Source: Pontivivens ytuae (GTDB lineage: Bacteria; Pseudomonadota; Alphaproteobacteria; Rhodobacterales; Rhodobacteraceae). Taken from it: DNA of 64,000 bases. Below, one piece after another: positions 9,883-16,921 of this stretch. Position numbers and translations under genes: made by a program. The stretch is from NCBI RefSeq assembly GCF_015679265.1, contig NZ_CP064942.1, positions 2,016,001 to 2,080,000 of the forward strand. The letters run 5' to 3'. Position 1 is the first letter of the stretch. The number at the start of each line of letters is the position of its first letter. The notes beneath the pieces are model-generated. The model saw nothing but the letters and a program-made list of their open reading frames with translations. It was not told where the DNA came from and did no database searches.

Positions 9883-10721
9883 CAAAAGAAATCCATGTTC
9901 TTGGTCTCTCGGGAGGCCGTGACAGTGCTGCGCTTGCAGTTTGGATGCGGGAGAACAGACCCGATCTCGACATCAACTACTTCTTTACGGACACCGGCAA
10001 GGAGTTGGACGAGGTCTACGACTATCTCGGCCGGTTAGAGGGATTCTTGGGTAAGCCAATCACATACCTTAACCCCGGGCGGGATTTCGATTTCTGGTTG
10101 AAAGAGTATGGCAATTTCCTACCTTCGCCGCGCACTCGCTGGTGTACGCGCAAACTCAAGATCCACCCCTTCGAGCAGTGGTTGCGACCGGAACTCGTGG
10201 CGGGAACACGTGTCCATAGCTATGTTGCAATCAGAGCAGACGAACCCGAGCGATCGGGAATGATCGCGACGCACCCGAATATGTCTGTCCATTTTCCGCT
10301 GCGCGAAGTCGGTTTGAACAAAGCTGCGGTGATAGGGCTTCTGGAAAGTTCAGGGCTAGGATTGCCCGCCTACTATCGTTGGCGGTCGCGCAGCGGGTGC
10401 ACGTTTTGTTTCTACCAGCAAAAGATCGAATGGGTGAGATTAATGCGGGAGCACCCAGAAGCGTTTGAAGAGGCCAAGAGCTACGAGAAGACTGCACTCG
10501 AGCACGGTTCTCCGTTCACCTGGACCGAACGAGAGTCGTTGGAGGAGTTGTCCCGGCCCGAGCGAGTCGCACAGATCGAAAAAGACTACGAGGCTAGGGT
10601 TGCCCGCCTAAAAGCGCGCAAACCCGTCAATGCCCTACGCGCACGCCTCACCGATGCGCACATCGATGAGGCCTACGGTGTTGATGAGGCAGATGGGTCG
10701 TGCCTCGTCTGTCATAAGTAG
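9879..10721 (+). CDS. sspD: PAPS-reductase-like sulfurtransferase, SspD/DndC type
   Basis: This 280-residue protein of the adenine nucleotide alpha-hydrolase superfamily has PP-loop LSGGRDSAA at residues 10-18. RWCTRKLK follows near residue 90, with GCTFCF near residue 172 and a terminal CLVCHK. The distributed cysteines resemble those of DndC-type Fe-S proteins. It would activate the DNA backbone with ATP and insert sulfur delivered by SspA. The GTG start overlaps the sspC stop. It is the last gene of the + strand operon; the convergent DndB-like gene ends 9 bp further on, with no obvious terminator hairpin between them. Confidence 0.83.
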   Translation: MTKEIHVLGLSGGRDSAALAVWMRENRPDLDINYFFTDTGKELDEVYDYLGRLEGFLGKPITYLNPGRDFDFWLKEYGNFLPSPRTRWCTRKLKIHPFEQWLRPELVAGTRVHSYVAIRADEPERSGMIATHPNMSVHFPLREVGLNKAAVIGLLESSGLGLPAYYRWRSRSGCTFCFYQQKIEWVRLMREHPEAFEEAKSYEKTALEHGSPFTWTERESLEELSRPERVAQIEKDYEARVARLKARKPVNALRARLTDAHIDEAYGVDEADGSCLVCHK

Positions 10722-10730
10722 CTTTCGAAC

Positions 10731-12068
10731 TCAGGCGTTATTGGCCAATGCGTCCTCTTTTGTGAATGTGTCGCCTTCAACCGGTGTCGGCAGGTCCTCG
10801 ACCAAACCGTCTTCGCCATCGCTTTCAAGCCATTCATCAACATCATGACCACGGGCGATATTGAAACGCTTCCAGATGCCAAACTTTAGAGCGGGCGACA
10901 GTCTGTCGGAGGCAATCAGATAGACAAGTAGATCCGCCATACGGCGCTTGGCATCCCGTCCGGCGTCAATCGTGCCGTTTTGCTTGATAATGATCCCCCG
11001 CCACATATCCGCATCCATCGACCAAGTCGGGATCTTTGCGGCGCGCACAACGGCCTCCTTGATCTTGAGTTTACCTTGCTCGGACGTTCCAGTCCGAAGC
11101 AGCGCGTCGATTAGGGCGAGCTGTGATGCCGGTTTGAAGAGCAACGACGTCGGCGCAGTATCTTCGCGCAGACCTGGGATCGTGCTGGGGTCAGCCAAGG
11201 CACCACCAAATGCGGGCATTCCTTCCAGAATTGGCTCCCAAACAGTCTTGACCATCTCCTGATGGGTCTCGATTTCGTTGTCTGTGGGGCGGGTCGCTGG
11301 ATCGAGCTTGATGCCGTTGGCGTCGAGGATCAGCTCGACACTGTCATAGACCGTGCTCAAGGTCGTCAGCTGGGTCGAGCGTTTCGTCAGCGTGTTCGAC
11401 TTCCAGTTGACTAGACTGACCGGCTTTCCGTTTACAGCGCGATCTGCGAGCGGCTGATCAGCCGACAGCATCCGCCGTGCTACGATCGCCGCGCCATCAT
11501 CCTCCGACGTGATGATGTTGTCGCCTCTGCTGGTCACTTTGGCGTAGCGATTCACAGTGTTGAATATGCGGCGCGTCTTCATATCAGATTCATGTTCGAT
11601 CAGAATCACGCACACCTCGTCGTTTACGATGTTGTTGGCACCGTCGCCAACATGCTTGCCGTCTCGAATGTCGCGCAGGGCCAAGTAACGGTGCTGGCCA
11701 TCGAGGACGACGAGCTTGCCGCCGTCAATTGATACGAAACCCATTTTGGGAGCCGCTCCCTTATAGGCGGCCGGAATCTTGGTCGCGAACTCGGTTACTG
11801 GTTCAAAGTCGACACTGCCTTGCCAGATCAGGACGACAATCGATCCGAAAAACCGGTCGCCGTTGTTCGCCAGGTAGGGGACAAGCTTGTCACGGATGCG
11901 GTTCATGTCGGGTTCGCGCTGCATCTTTTCTTCAAGCCCCATATTTGCCCACTCGTCGAGATCGCTGGGGGGCGTTACGGAGCTCAGGAGATCGCTGACG
12001 CGCATCGTGGCTTCGTAGAAGGTCGTGTTTCCGAGTTTGCCTTTGATGGCTGGGATAAGAGTTGCCAT
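10731..12068 (-). CDS. dndB: DGQHR-domain protein, DndB-like
   Basis: This 445-residue protein carries the DGQHR motif at residues 123-127 (VVLDGQHRYLALRD), the signature of DndB and related proteins of DNA sulfur-modification loci. In Dnd systems DndB acts as a regulator. Here it is transcribed toward the sspD end on the opposite strand, after the GIY-YIG nuclease gene that ends 18 bp upstream of its start. Its start ATG at 12068 follows an AAAGGAC-like ribosome-binding site. The position suggests it adjusts the level of modification or recognises the mark. DndB is usually associated with Dnd rather than Ssp genes, so this is a mixed locus. Confidence 0.8.
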   Translation of the reverse strand: MATLIPAIKGKLGNTTFYEATMRVSDLLSSVTPPSDLDEWANMGLEEKMQREPDMNRIRDKLVPYLANNGDRFFGSIVVLIWQGSVDFEPVTEFATKIPAAYKGAAPKMGFVSIDGGKLVVLDGQHRYLALRDIRDGKHVGDGANNIVNDEVCVILIEHESDMKTRRIFNTVNRYAKVTSRGDNIITSEDDGAAIVARRMLSADQPLADRAVNGKPVSLVNWKSNTLTKRSTQLTTLSTVYDSVELILDANGIKLDPATRPTDNEIETHQEMVKTVWEPILEGMPAFGGALADPSTIPGLREDTAPTSLLFKPASQLALIDALLRTGTSEQGKLKIKEAVVRAAKIPTWSMDADMWRGIIIKQNGTIDAGRDAKRRMADLLVYLIASDRLSPALKFGIWKRFNIARGHDVDEWLESDGEDGLVEDLPTPVEGDTFTKEDALANNA

Positions 12069-12086
12069 GATGAATGTCCTTTCAGT

Positions 12087-12479
12087 TTAGCTTGTGGGGA
12101 TCAGACGGTTGCAGGCAGGCTGAAGCCAGGAGATGAGCCAGGTTTCGAGCTGCTGGGTTTCTTCGGGGGTCGTGGTGCGGATCCAAGAGAACCGCATCTC
12201 GCCGAACGGTTGGTTCAGCGCCACGATGAGGTACGGGTTCGACTGGCGAAGCCGGTGTTCATCGAAGCGGCGCTGCAGGTCATTGGACTGGCCTACATAC
12301 AAGACGCCGCGAAGATCGTGGATGAGATAAACACCTTCCTCATCAGGAACGAGCTGTCTTTGGATGCCCCGGAACAGCACTGTTCCATCCACATCGATTT
12401 CACCAGAATGAGAGAGGAACGCCGCGCGGCGGTCGCGGGGCGAACGCCAAGCATTGTTGAGGGAGGGAGATGGCAACAC
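12087..12479 (-). CDS. GIY-YIG endonuclease domain protein
   Basis: About 130 residues. The core reads EEGVYLIHD then GVLYVGQSNDLQRRFDEH, the two conserved strands and the Arg-containing helix of the GIY-YIG fold. A C-terminal Glu/Gln-rich helix (EETQQLETWLI) could supply the metal-binding Glu. I chose the GTG at 12479 because an AAGGAT ribosome-binding site precedes it; the frame is open further upstream to 12551. It probably shares a transcript with the DndB-like gene. Its likely role is as an extra nuclease of the PT defence locus, for example cutting DNA according to its modification state, but this is inferred. Confidence 0.72.
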   Translation of the reverse strand: MLPSPSLNNAWRSPRDRRAAFLSHSGEIDVDGTVLFRGIQRQLVPDEEGVYLIHDLRGVLYVGQSNDLQRRFDEHRLRQSNPYLIVALNQPFGEMRFSWIRTTTPEETQQLETWLISWLQPACNRLIPTS

Positions 12480-12500
12480 GGCAGATCCTTTCACGCTTCG

Positions 12501-12571
12501 AGCAAACAAATCCTGTGTTTGCAAACATACGATCACTGTTTGCACAAACAATATAGAAATGCCTGCAAACA
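12501..12571. promoter_or_regulatory. TGTTTG/CAAACA palindromic operator cluster
   Basis: A perfect 12-bp palindrome TGTTTGCAAACA (12516-12527) and a second site TGTTTG-CA-CAAACA (12537-12550) lie 22 bp apart centre to centre. Further CAAACA half-sites flank them at 12503-12508 and 12566-12571. The CAAACA elements start at 12503, 12522, 12545 and 12566, about two helical turns apart. The cluster lies upstream of the GIY-YIG/dndB transcript and of the divergent small DNA-binding gene at 12668, so either product could be the regulator. Confidence 0.6.
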
Positions 12572-12667
12572 GTATTTTCTATCTAATTAAATAGTTGACA
12601 AATAAGGAGAATCCTCGCCTTTTCAGTGTATTGCGTTGTCTGACGCCTGGAAGCGACTTGGTTGAGA

Positions 12668-12895
12668 ATGGCGAAAAAACCGGCCCCTGCACGCTCTTCT
12701 ACGATCTCGGCGCGCGTAAGCGATGAGTGTCGGTACGAATTTCGGATGTTTTGCCTGAAGCGAAAAATGACCATGCAGGTCGCTATCTGCCAAGCCCTAA
12801 ATGCTTGGATGAAAAGTCACGATCAGCCTGCGATATTCGACGAAACTGAGCTTCCGCGGGGCGCTGCGGCGCATCGCAGCCGTCGTTCAGACTAA
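12668..12895 (+). CDS. Small ribbon-helix-helix-like protein
   Basis: This 75-residue basic protein has an N-terminal Lys/Ala/Pro tail, then STISARVSDECRYEFRMFCL, which fits a beta strand plus helix, and a second helix (VAICQALNAWMKSH). The pattern resembles ribbon-helix-helix regulators, including plasmid partition-type proteins. The ATG at 12668 is chosen over a TTG two codons earlier. It lies divergent to the GIY-YIG/dndB pair, downstream of a cluster of TGTTTGCAAACA sites, so it may bind them and repress both sides. No partition ATPase is adjacent. Function not proven. Confidence 0.55.
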   Translation: MAKKPAPARSSTISARVSDECRYEFRMFCLKRKMTMQVAICQALNAWMKSHDQPAIFDETELPRGAAAHRSRRSD

Positions 12896-12935
12896 CGCCT
12901 CTTGTCCGTCGGATCCGCAGTAGGGGAACATAGTG

Positions 12936-13976
12936 ATGACCGTCTCTAAAGAAGCCTACGAGCAGAACTATCAGCAGTTTCGGTCTCTCAACCAGATCAT
13001 GTGGCAGATACCGGTCCTAGCCATGACGCTGACGGGCGGACTTTGGTTCGGCGTTTCAACAATCGAAGACAACCCGCTTCTCGTGTCCGTCCTTCTCCTC
13101 ACAGCGACGTTTGGAAATGTCGTCTTGTCGGGCGTATTGCTCCGATTTCGTCACGTAATGGGGTGCTACCTCGATTGGCTTGAACAAGCAGACCCTGAAG
13201 GCTTTGTAGATGCCAGCGCGGGGACAGATTCAGGACATTGGGTCGAGCGCTTCTGCAACCGCGACAAAACTGTTCGTACTTTGTTCTCGTCGATGTTATG
13301 GTGGGCCGCCGCATGTAGCCTCATCGTATTCTTGGGCTACTGGAACAACAAACTGGGAATCATTGAATTGGGATCGAGCGACACATCCATCAGCTATTAT
13401 GACGCGCACGCGACGGCGCTAGCCGACGGCTACGAGTCCGTTTCCTTCGAGAGCGCTTATCCCTACCTGGCAGATAAAATAAGAGCCGCCGCCCAGCCGC
13501 TTGACGTTCTCGACATTGGTGCCGGCACGGGTCGTGATGCATCGTGGATCGCAAATCGCGGACACAATATGGTGGCTGTCGAGCCTTCGACATCGATGTT
13601 GACGGTTGCGCAAAACTTGCACTCTGAAAGCGATGTCACCTGGATCGAAGATCGGCTTCCCCAGCTTGCATCCCAAGAGTTCGCAGACGCGACATTCGAC
13701 ATGATACTTCTGAACGCCGTTTGGATGCATGTTGAGCCAGCAGACCGCGCCGCTTCTCTGGCGCGCATTAAGGCCTTGCTGCGCCCCGATGGTTCCGCGT
13801 TCGTTACGCTACGATTGGGACCAGTCAATGAAGGACGCGGGACCTATCACATTTCAGCGCCGGATTTTGTCGCTGACGCGGAAGCTGCTGGCTTCAGTGT
13901 TCAACCGAGAGGCGATTTCGCAGACCTGCTTGGCCGTCCAGAGGTGAGTTGGAAAGCCTTTGAGCTCACACATTGA
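12936..13976 (+). CDS. Membrane-anchored SAM-dependent methyltransferase
   Basis: This 346-residue two-part protein starts at ATG 12936, preceded by AGGGGA with 7-bp spacing. Residues 1-135 carry three hydrophobic segments: about 22-41, 48-70 and a WWAAACSLIVFLGY stretch near 115-133. Residues 140-345 are a class I methyltransferase with motif I VLDIGAGTGRD and the acidic post-I residue in VAVEPS. Membrane-anchored methyltransferases of this layout are unusual. It follows the PT defence genes and ends 34 bp before an IS copy. It could be a defence effector that modifies a membrane or nascent substrate, or an unrelated passenger; the substrate cannot be told from sequence. Confidence 0.7.
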   Translation: MTVSKEAYEQNYQQFRSLNQIMWQIPVLAMTLTGGLWFGVSTIEDNPLLVSVLLLTATFGNVVLSGVLLRFRHVMGCYLDWLEQADPEGFVDASAGTDSGHWVERFCNRDKTVRTLFSSMLWWAAACSLIVFLGYWNNKLGIIELGSSDTSISYYDAHATALADGYESVSFESAYPYLADKIRAAAQPLDVLDIGAGTGRDASWIANRGHNMVAVEPSTSMLTVAQNLHSESDVTWIEDRLPQLASQEFADATFDMILLNAVWMHVEPADRAASLARIKALLRPDGSAFVTLRLGPVNEGRGTYHISAPDFVADAEAAGFSVQPRGDFADLLGRPEVSWKAFELTH

Positions 13977-14013
13977 AGGCCTGTAGCGCGAGCCAGGGTG
14001 CTGAGAAACGTGT

Positions 14014-15063
14014 CTAGCCCCCTGTGTCTGGGCCACTGATCAGGGGTTTCTCTAATATTGTTTCAGGAACGGGTGGGCGCATGTTGAGTGCCTGATGCGG
14101 TCGGGTGTGATTGTACTGCCTGAGCCAGTGATTGATGACGATCTGAGCTTGCTTGGTCGTCGTGAACCACTCCGCATTGAGAACCTCTCGCCGTAATGTC
14201 CCATTGAAGCGCTCGTTGTATCCGTTCTCCCAGGGTGATCCTGGGTAGATGCGGATGGGCTTGATCCCAACACGCCGAAGCCAGCCCTGCATCGCCTCTG
14301 CTGCGAACTCGGGTCCGTTATCGGACCGGATATACTCCGGGGAACCGTGGCGCAGCAGGAGCGGATAGAGTGCTTCGAGAACTTCGTCGGCACCCATCTT
14401 GGTGCGGACCACAACAGCCAAGGCCTGCCGCGTGAACTCGTCGAGAACCGTCAGCATCTTGTAACTGCGCCCATTGCTGAGCTTGTCATGCACGAAGTCT
14501 ATTGCCCAAACATGGTTCGGGTGCGTGGGCCGAAGCCGGATGATCGAGCTGCCCTTGTGGTAGAGCCGCTTGCGCTTTTTGTGCCGCTGCGGAAGCTGCA
14601 ATCCTTCCTCACGCCAGAGCCGCTCGACCTTCTTGTGATTGACCCGCCAGCCTTCCATGTGAAGCAGCTCCGTGATCTTGCGGTAGCCATATCGCCCGTA
14701 CTGCTTCGCCAACCGGATCAGAGCCAACCGTAGCGCATCATCGTCTCTCTGTGTTGGCTGATATTGCAGGGAGCTCCGCGCCAGGCCAATCACCCGGCAG
14801 GTCCGCCGCTCAGACGTGGCAAGCTTCTGGCGTGTGTGAAGGACGGCCTGACGAAGCTCCTCTGTGGTCAGGCCCTGGGCTTTAGGTGGTTCAGGCTTTC
14901 CTTGAGTATGAGCTTGTCCAGTTCGAGCTCGGCGACGATCTTCTTCAGTCGGGCGTTCTCTTTCTCCAAACTCTTCATCTCCGACAGCTGCGACCGGCCC
15001 ATCCCGCCAAACCGTTTCCGCCAGTTGTAGTATGTCGCGTCGCTGATCCCGACGCCGCGGCAT
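14014..15063 (-). CDS. IS3-family transposase OrfB (copy 1)
   Basis: The OrfB frame lies -1 relative to orfA and overlaps its end, the arrangement used for programmed -1 frameshifting in IS3 elements. I could not locate a classical A6G slippery site. The rve-type integrase core shows the DDE triad in WAIDFVHD, RSDNGPEF and NGYNERFNGTLRRE. The stop codon lies within the terminal inverted repeat. Confidence 0.88.
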   Translation of the reverse strand: MPRRRDQRRDILQLAETVWRDGPVAAVGDEEFGERERPTEEDRRRARTGQAHTQGKPEPPKAQGLTTEELRQAVLHTRQKLATSERRTCRVIGLARSSLQYQPTQRDDDALRLALIRLAKQYGRYGYRKITELLHMEGWRVNHKKVERLWREEGLQLPQRHKKRKRLYHKGSSIIRLRPTHPNHVWAIDFVHDKLSNGRSYKMLTVLDEFTRQALAVVVRTKMGADEVLEALYPLLLRHGSPEYIRSDNGPEFAAEAMQGWLRRVGIKPIRIYPGSPWENGYNERFNGTLRREVLNAEWFTTTKQAQIVINHWLRQYNHTRPHQALNMRPPVPETILEKPLISGPDTGG

Positions 15064-15155
15064 GCAGTGGCCACGTCATCGCCCGCCGTCAGCTTCAGCT
15101 CGATCTCACGCAGCAGCTTCAAGATGTCTTCGTCTGAATGTCGCTTCCTCGCCAT
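14868..15155 (-). CDS. IS3-family transposase OrfA (copy 1)
   Basis: This 95-residue helix-turn-helix protein starts MARKRHSDEDILKLL. It has the recognition helix VGISDATYYNW and a leucine-zipper-like C-terminus (LEKENARLKKIVAELELD) for dimerisation. A purine-rich site (GAGAGGGGGATT) precedes the ATG. OrfA binds the element ends and, joined to OrfB by frameshifting, forms the transposase. Confidence 0.9.
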   Translation of the reverse strand: MARKRHSDEDILKLLREIELKLTAGDDVATACRGVGISDATYYNWRKRFGGMGRSQLSEMKSLEKENARLKKIVAELELDKLILKESLNHLKPRA

Positions 15156-15211
15156 GCCCAATCCCCCTCTCGCGGCCAATGTAATGGCCCAGTTCTAGGG
15201 GGGAAGGACAC

Positions 15212-15625
15212 TACGACGACGGCTGCTGGGGCTACAAGGACATGGAGGAAAGCGCGGGCCCGGTGGAATCCCGCGCGCCACTAAGCATCCTGAGCCTGCT
15301 TTCAGAGATCAAGGATCCCGACAGCTACGCCCGTGCTTGGCGCCAGCGCTGCCGCGACTGGGCCGACATCCCGGAATATGAGGAGGGCGACAAGATCAGG
15401 CTCGCAAAGCCGGTGACGCTCACGGACGGCAGCACCTGCCAGATCGTGACCGCGACGCATTATCGCCGCGGGCGGCAGAACCGGCGCTGCTATCGGATCG
15501 AGGAAACCGGTGGCCTCGTCCGGTTGTTCAAAGCCTCACTCGCAGGTTCGACATTGCTCAGTTCGAGTAAGGCGGAGGCAAGCCCGGTGCTCGCCGAGTT
15601 CTTTTGCGGGCCGACGAAAAGGTGA
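15212..15625 (+). pseudogene. C-terminal fragment of plasmid protein (DUF6927-like)
   Basis: The frame is open directly from the IS edge: YDDGCWGYKDMEESAGP is followed by CPLS-like SRAPLSILSLL and a region with RAWRQRCRDW. This GYKDMEE pattern is found in a family of uncharacterised proteins on alphaproteobacterial plasmids, tentatively DUF6927. The N-terminal half is missing, lost at the junction with IS copy 1. An ATG at 15242 could start a short product, but it lacks a good ribosome-binding site. Confidence 0.5.
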
Positions 15626-15645
15626 ACCATTCAAAACTTGCTCGC

Positions 15646-15663
15646 GTATCTCAAATGAGATAC
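15646..15663. promoter_or_regulatory. Palindromic operator of the toxin-antitoxin operon
   Basis: The perfect inverted repeat GTATCTCA-AA-TGAGATAC lies 30 bp upstream of the antitoxin start, the usual place for the autoregulatory operator bound by a ribbon-helix-helix antitoxin or toxin-antitoxin complex. Confidence 0.65.
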
Positions 15664-15692
15664 AACTTATGCCAGACGGAAGGAGACTTAAC

Positions 15693-15992
15693 ATGCCCGC
15701 CCAGACCTCCATGATCCACGTGCGTGTCGATGATCAGCTGAAGACCGATGCGTCCGAAGCCCTTGCAGGTGTCGGTCTGACGGTCTCCGACGCTGTTCGT
15801 ATATTGCTGACGCGCGTTGCTGCCGAGGGGGGGTTGCCCGCTGGACTGACTGCTGATCCCGATGCCTACGACGCTTGGTTCCGGGCCAAGGTCCAGGAAG
15901 CGATTGACGATCCGCGCCCTCCCGCACCACATGCGCAAATCATGGCCGAAGCCCAGGCGCTGATTGACGGAAAGCGACGTGCCAAGACTTGA
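15693..15992 (+). CDS. RelB/DinJ-family antitoxin
   Basis: This 99-residue protein has an AAGGAGA ribosome-binding site 6 bp before the ATG. The N-terminal part (MIHVRVDDQLKTDASEAL then VGLTVSDAVRILLTRVA) is the ribbon-helix-helix DNA-binding dimer unit of RelB/DinJ antitoxins. The C-terminal PPAPHAQIMAEAQALI helix would wrap and block the toxin. A perfect 18-bp palindrome lies upstream, consistent with autoregulation. It overlaps the toxin gene that follows. The pair lies between two IS copies and may stabilise the mobile segment. Confidence 0.85.
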   Translation: MPAQTSMIHVRVDDQLKTDASEALAGVGLTVSDAVRILLTRVAAEGGLPAGLTADPDAYDAWFRAKVQEAIDDPRPPAPHAQIMAEAQALIDGKRRAKT

Positions 15993-16254
15993 ATGGAAGA
16001 TTGCCGCCGTCTCTGACCTCTTAGCAATCATCGACTACATCTCAGACGACAATCCGGATGCCGCGCAGGCGCTCAAGAACGAGATCGAAGAGAAAGTCTC
16101 CAGACTTCCCACGAACCCACACCTCTATCGCGTCGGTCGTGTCGACGGCACGCGAGAGATGGTGGTCCGTCCGAACTACATTGTCGTGTATTCGGAGACC
16201 CCAGAGGTCGTGACCATCCTACGTGTTCTTCACGCGGCACAGCTCTGGCCCTGA
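15979..16254 (+). CDS. RelE/ParE-family toxin
   Basis: About 91 residues. The fold signature is clear: LEWKIAAVSDLLAIIDYI, LPTNPHLYRVGRVDGTREMV and the C-terminal NYIVVYSETPEVVTILRVLHAAQ, typical of ParE/RelE toxins of the ParE subgroup. The GTG at 15979 is preferred because GGAAAG lies 5 bp upstream; a TTG at 15964 is the alternative. Either start overlaps the antitoxin gene, giving coupled translation. ParE members act on gyrase and RelE members on translation; the sequence does not decide which. A terminator hairpin follows at 16293. Confidence 0.83.
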   Translation: MPRLEWKIAAVSDLLAIIDYISDDNPDAAQALKNEIEEKVSRLPTNPHLYRVGRVDGTREMVVRPNYIVVYSETPEVVTILRVLHAAQLWP

Positions 16255-16292
16255 TCACGGACCTTCGAACCGGATCGCAGTTAAAGCTTCTT

Positions 16293-16328
16293 AGCCCACG
16301 CTCCCACAAAGTGGAGAATGGGCTTTTG
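16293..16328 (+). terminator. Rho-independent terminator after toxin-antitoxin genes
   Basis: The outer stem AGCCCA/TGGGCT encloses an inner stem CTCC(C)AC-AAA-GTGGAG and is followed by TTTTG. It lies 38 bp after the toxin stop. Confidence 0.6.
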
Positions 16329-16367
16329 TCCCGTCAGACCTGCAATCTGACATGAGAGGACAAACTG

Positions 16368-16578
16368 ATGGCTGGCACTGCTGTACGCACTAAACATCCA
16401 TTTCCCACGAAGACGGTTTTGAAGGAGGCGCTTGCCCGTATCGGCGAGGAAATCCAACACGGCCCGCTGAAGAGCTCCACCCTTGCCCGCATCATGCGAG
16501 ACACCTTCGGGGGCAGCGATGCAAGTGGTGCCTGGGATTGGCGCATGGCCTACGACATGATGCAGGCCGCGGCGGTTG
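16368..16578 (+). pseudogene. N-terminal fragment of a plasmid helicase/methylase-like gene
   Basis: The first 70 codons of a gene cut off by IS copy 2. The visible start is MAGTAVRTKHPFPTK and the segment RDTFGGSDASGAWDWRMAYD resembles the beginning of the large strawberry-notch-like helicase/methyltransferase proteins of alphaproteobacterial plasmids; that assignment is tentative. A GAGAGGA site precedes the ATG by 7 bp. A 6-bp inverted repeat GTCAGA/TCTGAC (16333-16351) lies just upstream. The rest of the gene is not in the window. Confidence 0.45.
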
Positions 16579-16633
16579 TGTCCTTCCCCCCTAGAACTGG
16601 GCCATTACATTGGCCGCGAGAGGGGGATTGGGC

Positions 16634-16921
16634 ATGGCGAGGAAGCGACATTCAGACGAAGACATCTTGAAGCTGCTGCGTGAGATCGAGCTGAAGCTGA
16701 CGGCGGGCGATGACGTGGCCACTGCATGCCGCGGCGTCGGGATCAGCGACGCGACATACTACAACTGGCGGAAACGGTTTGGCGGGATGGGCCGGTCGCA
16801 GCTGTCGGAGATGAAGAGTTTGGAGAAAGAGAACGCCCGACTGAAGAAGATCGTCGCCGAGCTCGAACTGGACAAGCTCATACTCAAGGAAAGCCTGAAC
16901 CACCTAAAGCCCAGGGCCTGA
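16634..16921 (+). CDS. IS3-family transposase OrfA (copy 2)
   Basis: This is identical at the protein level to copy 1 OrfA (95 residues, HTH VGISDATYYNW and a leucine-zipper C-terminus). The ATG at 16634 is used rather than the upstream in-frame codons because GAGAGGGGG precedes it. Confidence 0.9.
   Translation: MARKRHSDEDILKLLREIELKLTAGDDVATACRGVGISDATYYNWRKRFGGMGRSQLSEMKSLEKENARLKKIVAELELDKLILKESLNHLKPRA

Larger units (their letters stand above)
14011..15210 (-). mobile_element. IS3-family (IS407-like) element, copy 1
   Basis: This complete 1200-bp insertion sequence is bounded by imperfect terminal inverted repeats (TGTCTAGCCCCCTGTGTCTG at the left, TGTCCTTCCCCCCTAGAACT read inward from the right). 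It carries orfA and orfB, so it is probably active. The 4-bp flanks (AACG and CTAC) do not match, so this copy sits at a rearrangement junction rather than at a simple insertion. It shares the orfB HTRPHQ variant with copy 2. Confidence 0.93.

Noticed and set aside
12501..12571. Possible plasmid replication iterons at the TGTTTGCAAACA cluster
   Set aside because: Sites are palindromic, few and irregular, and no replication initiator gene is adjacent. An operator cluster is the simpler reading.
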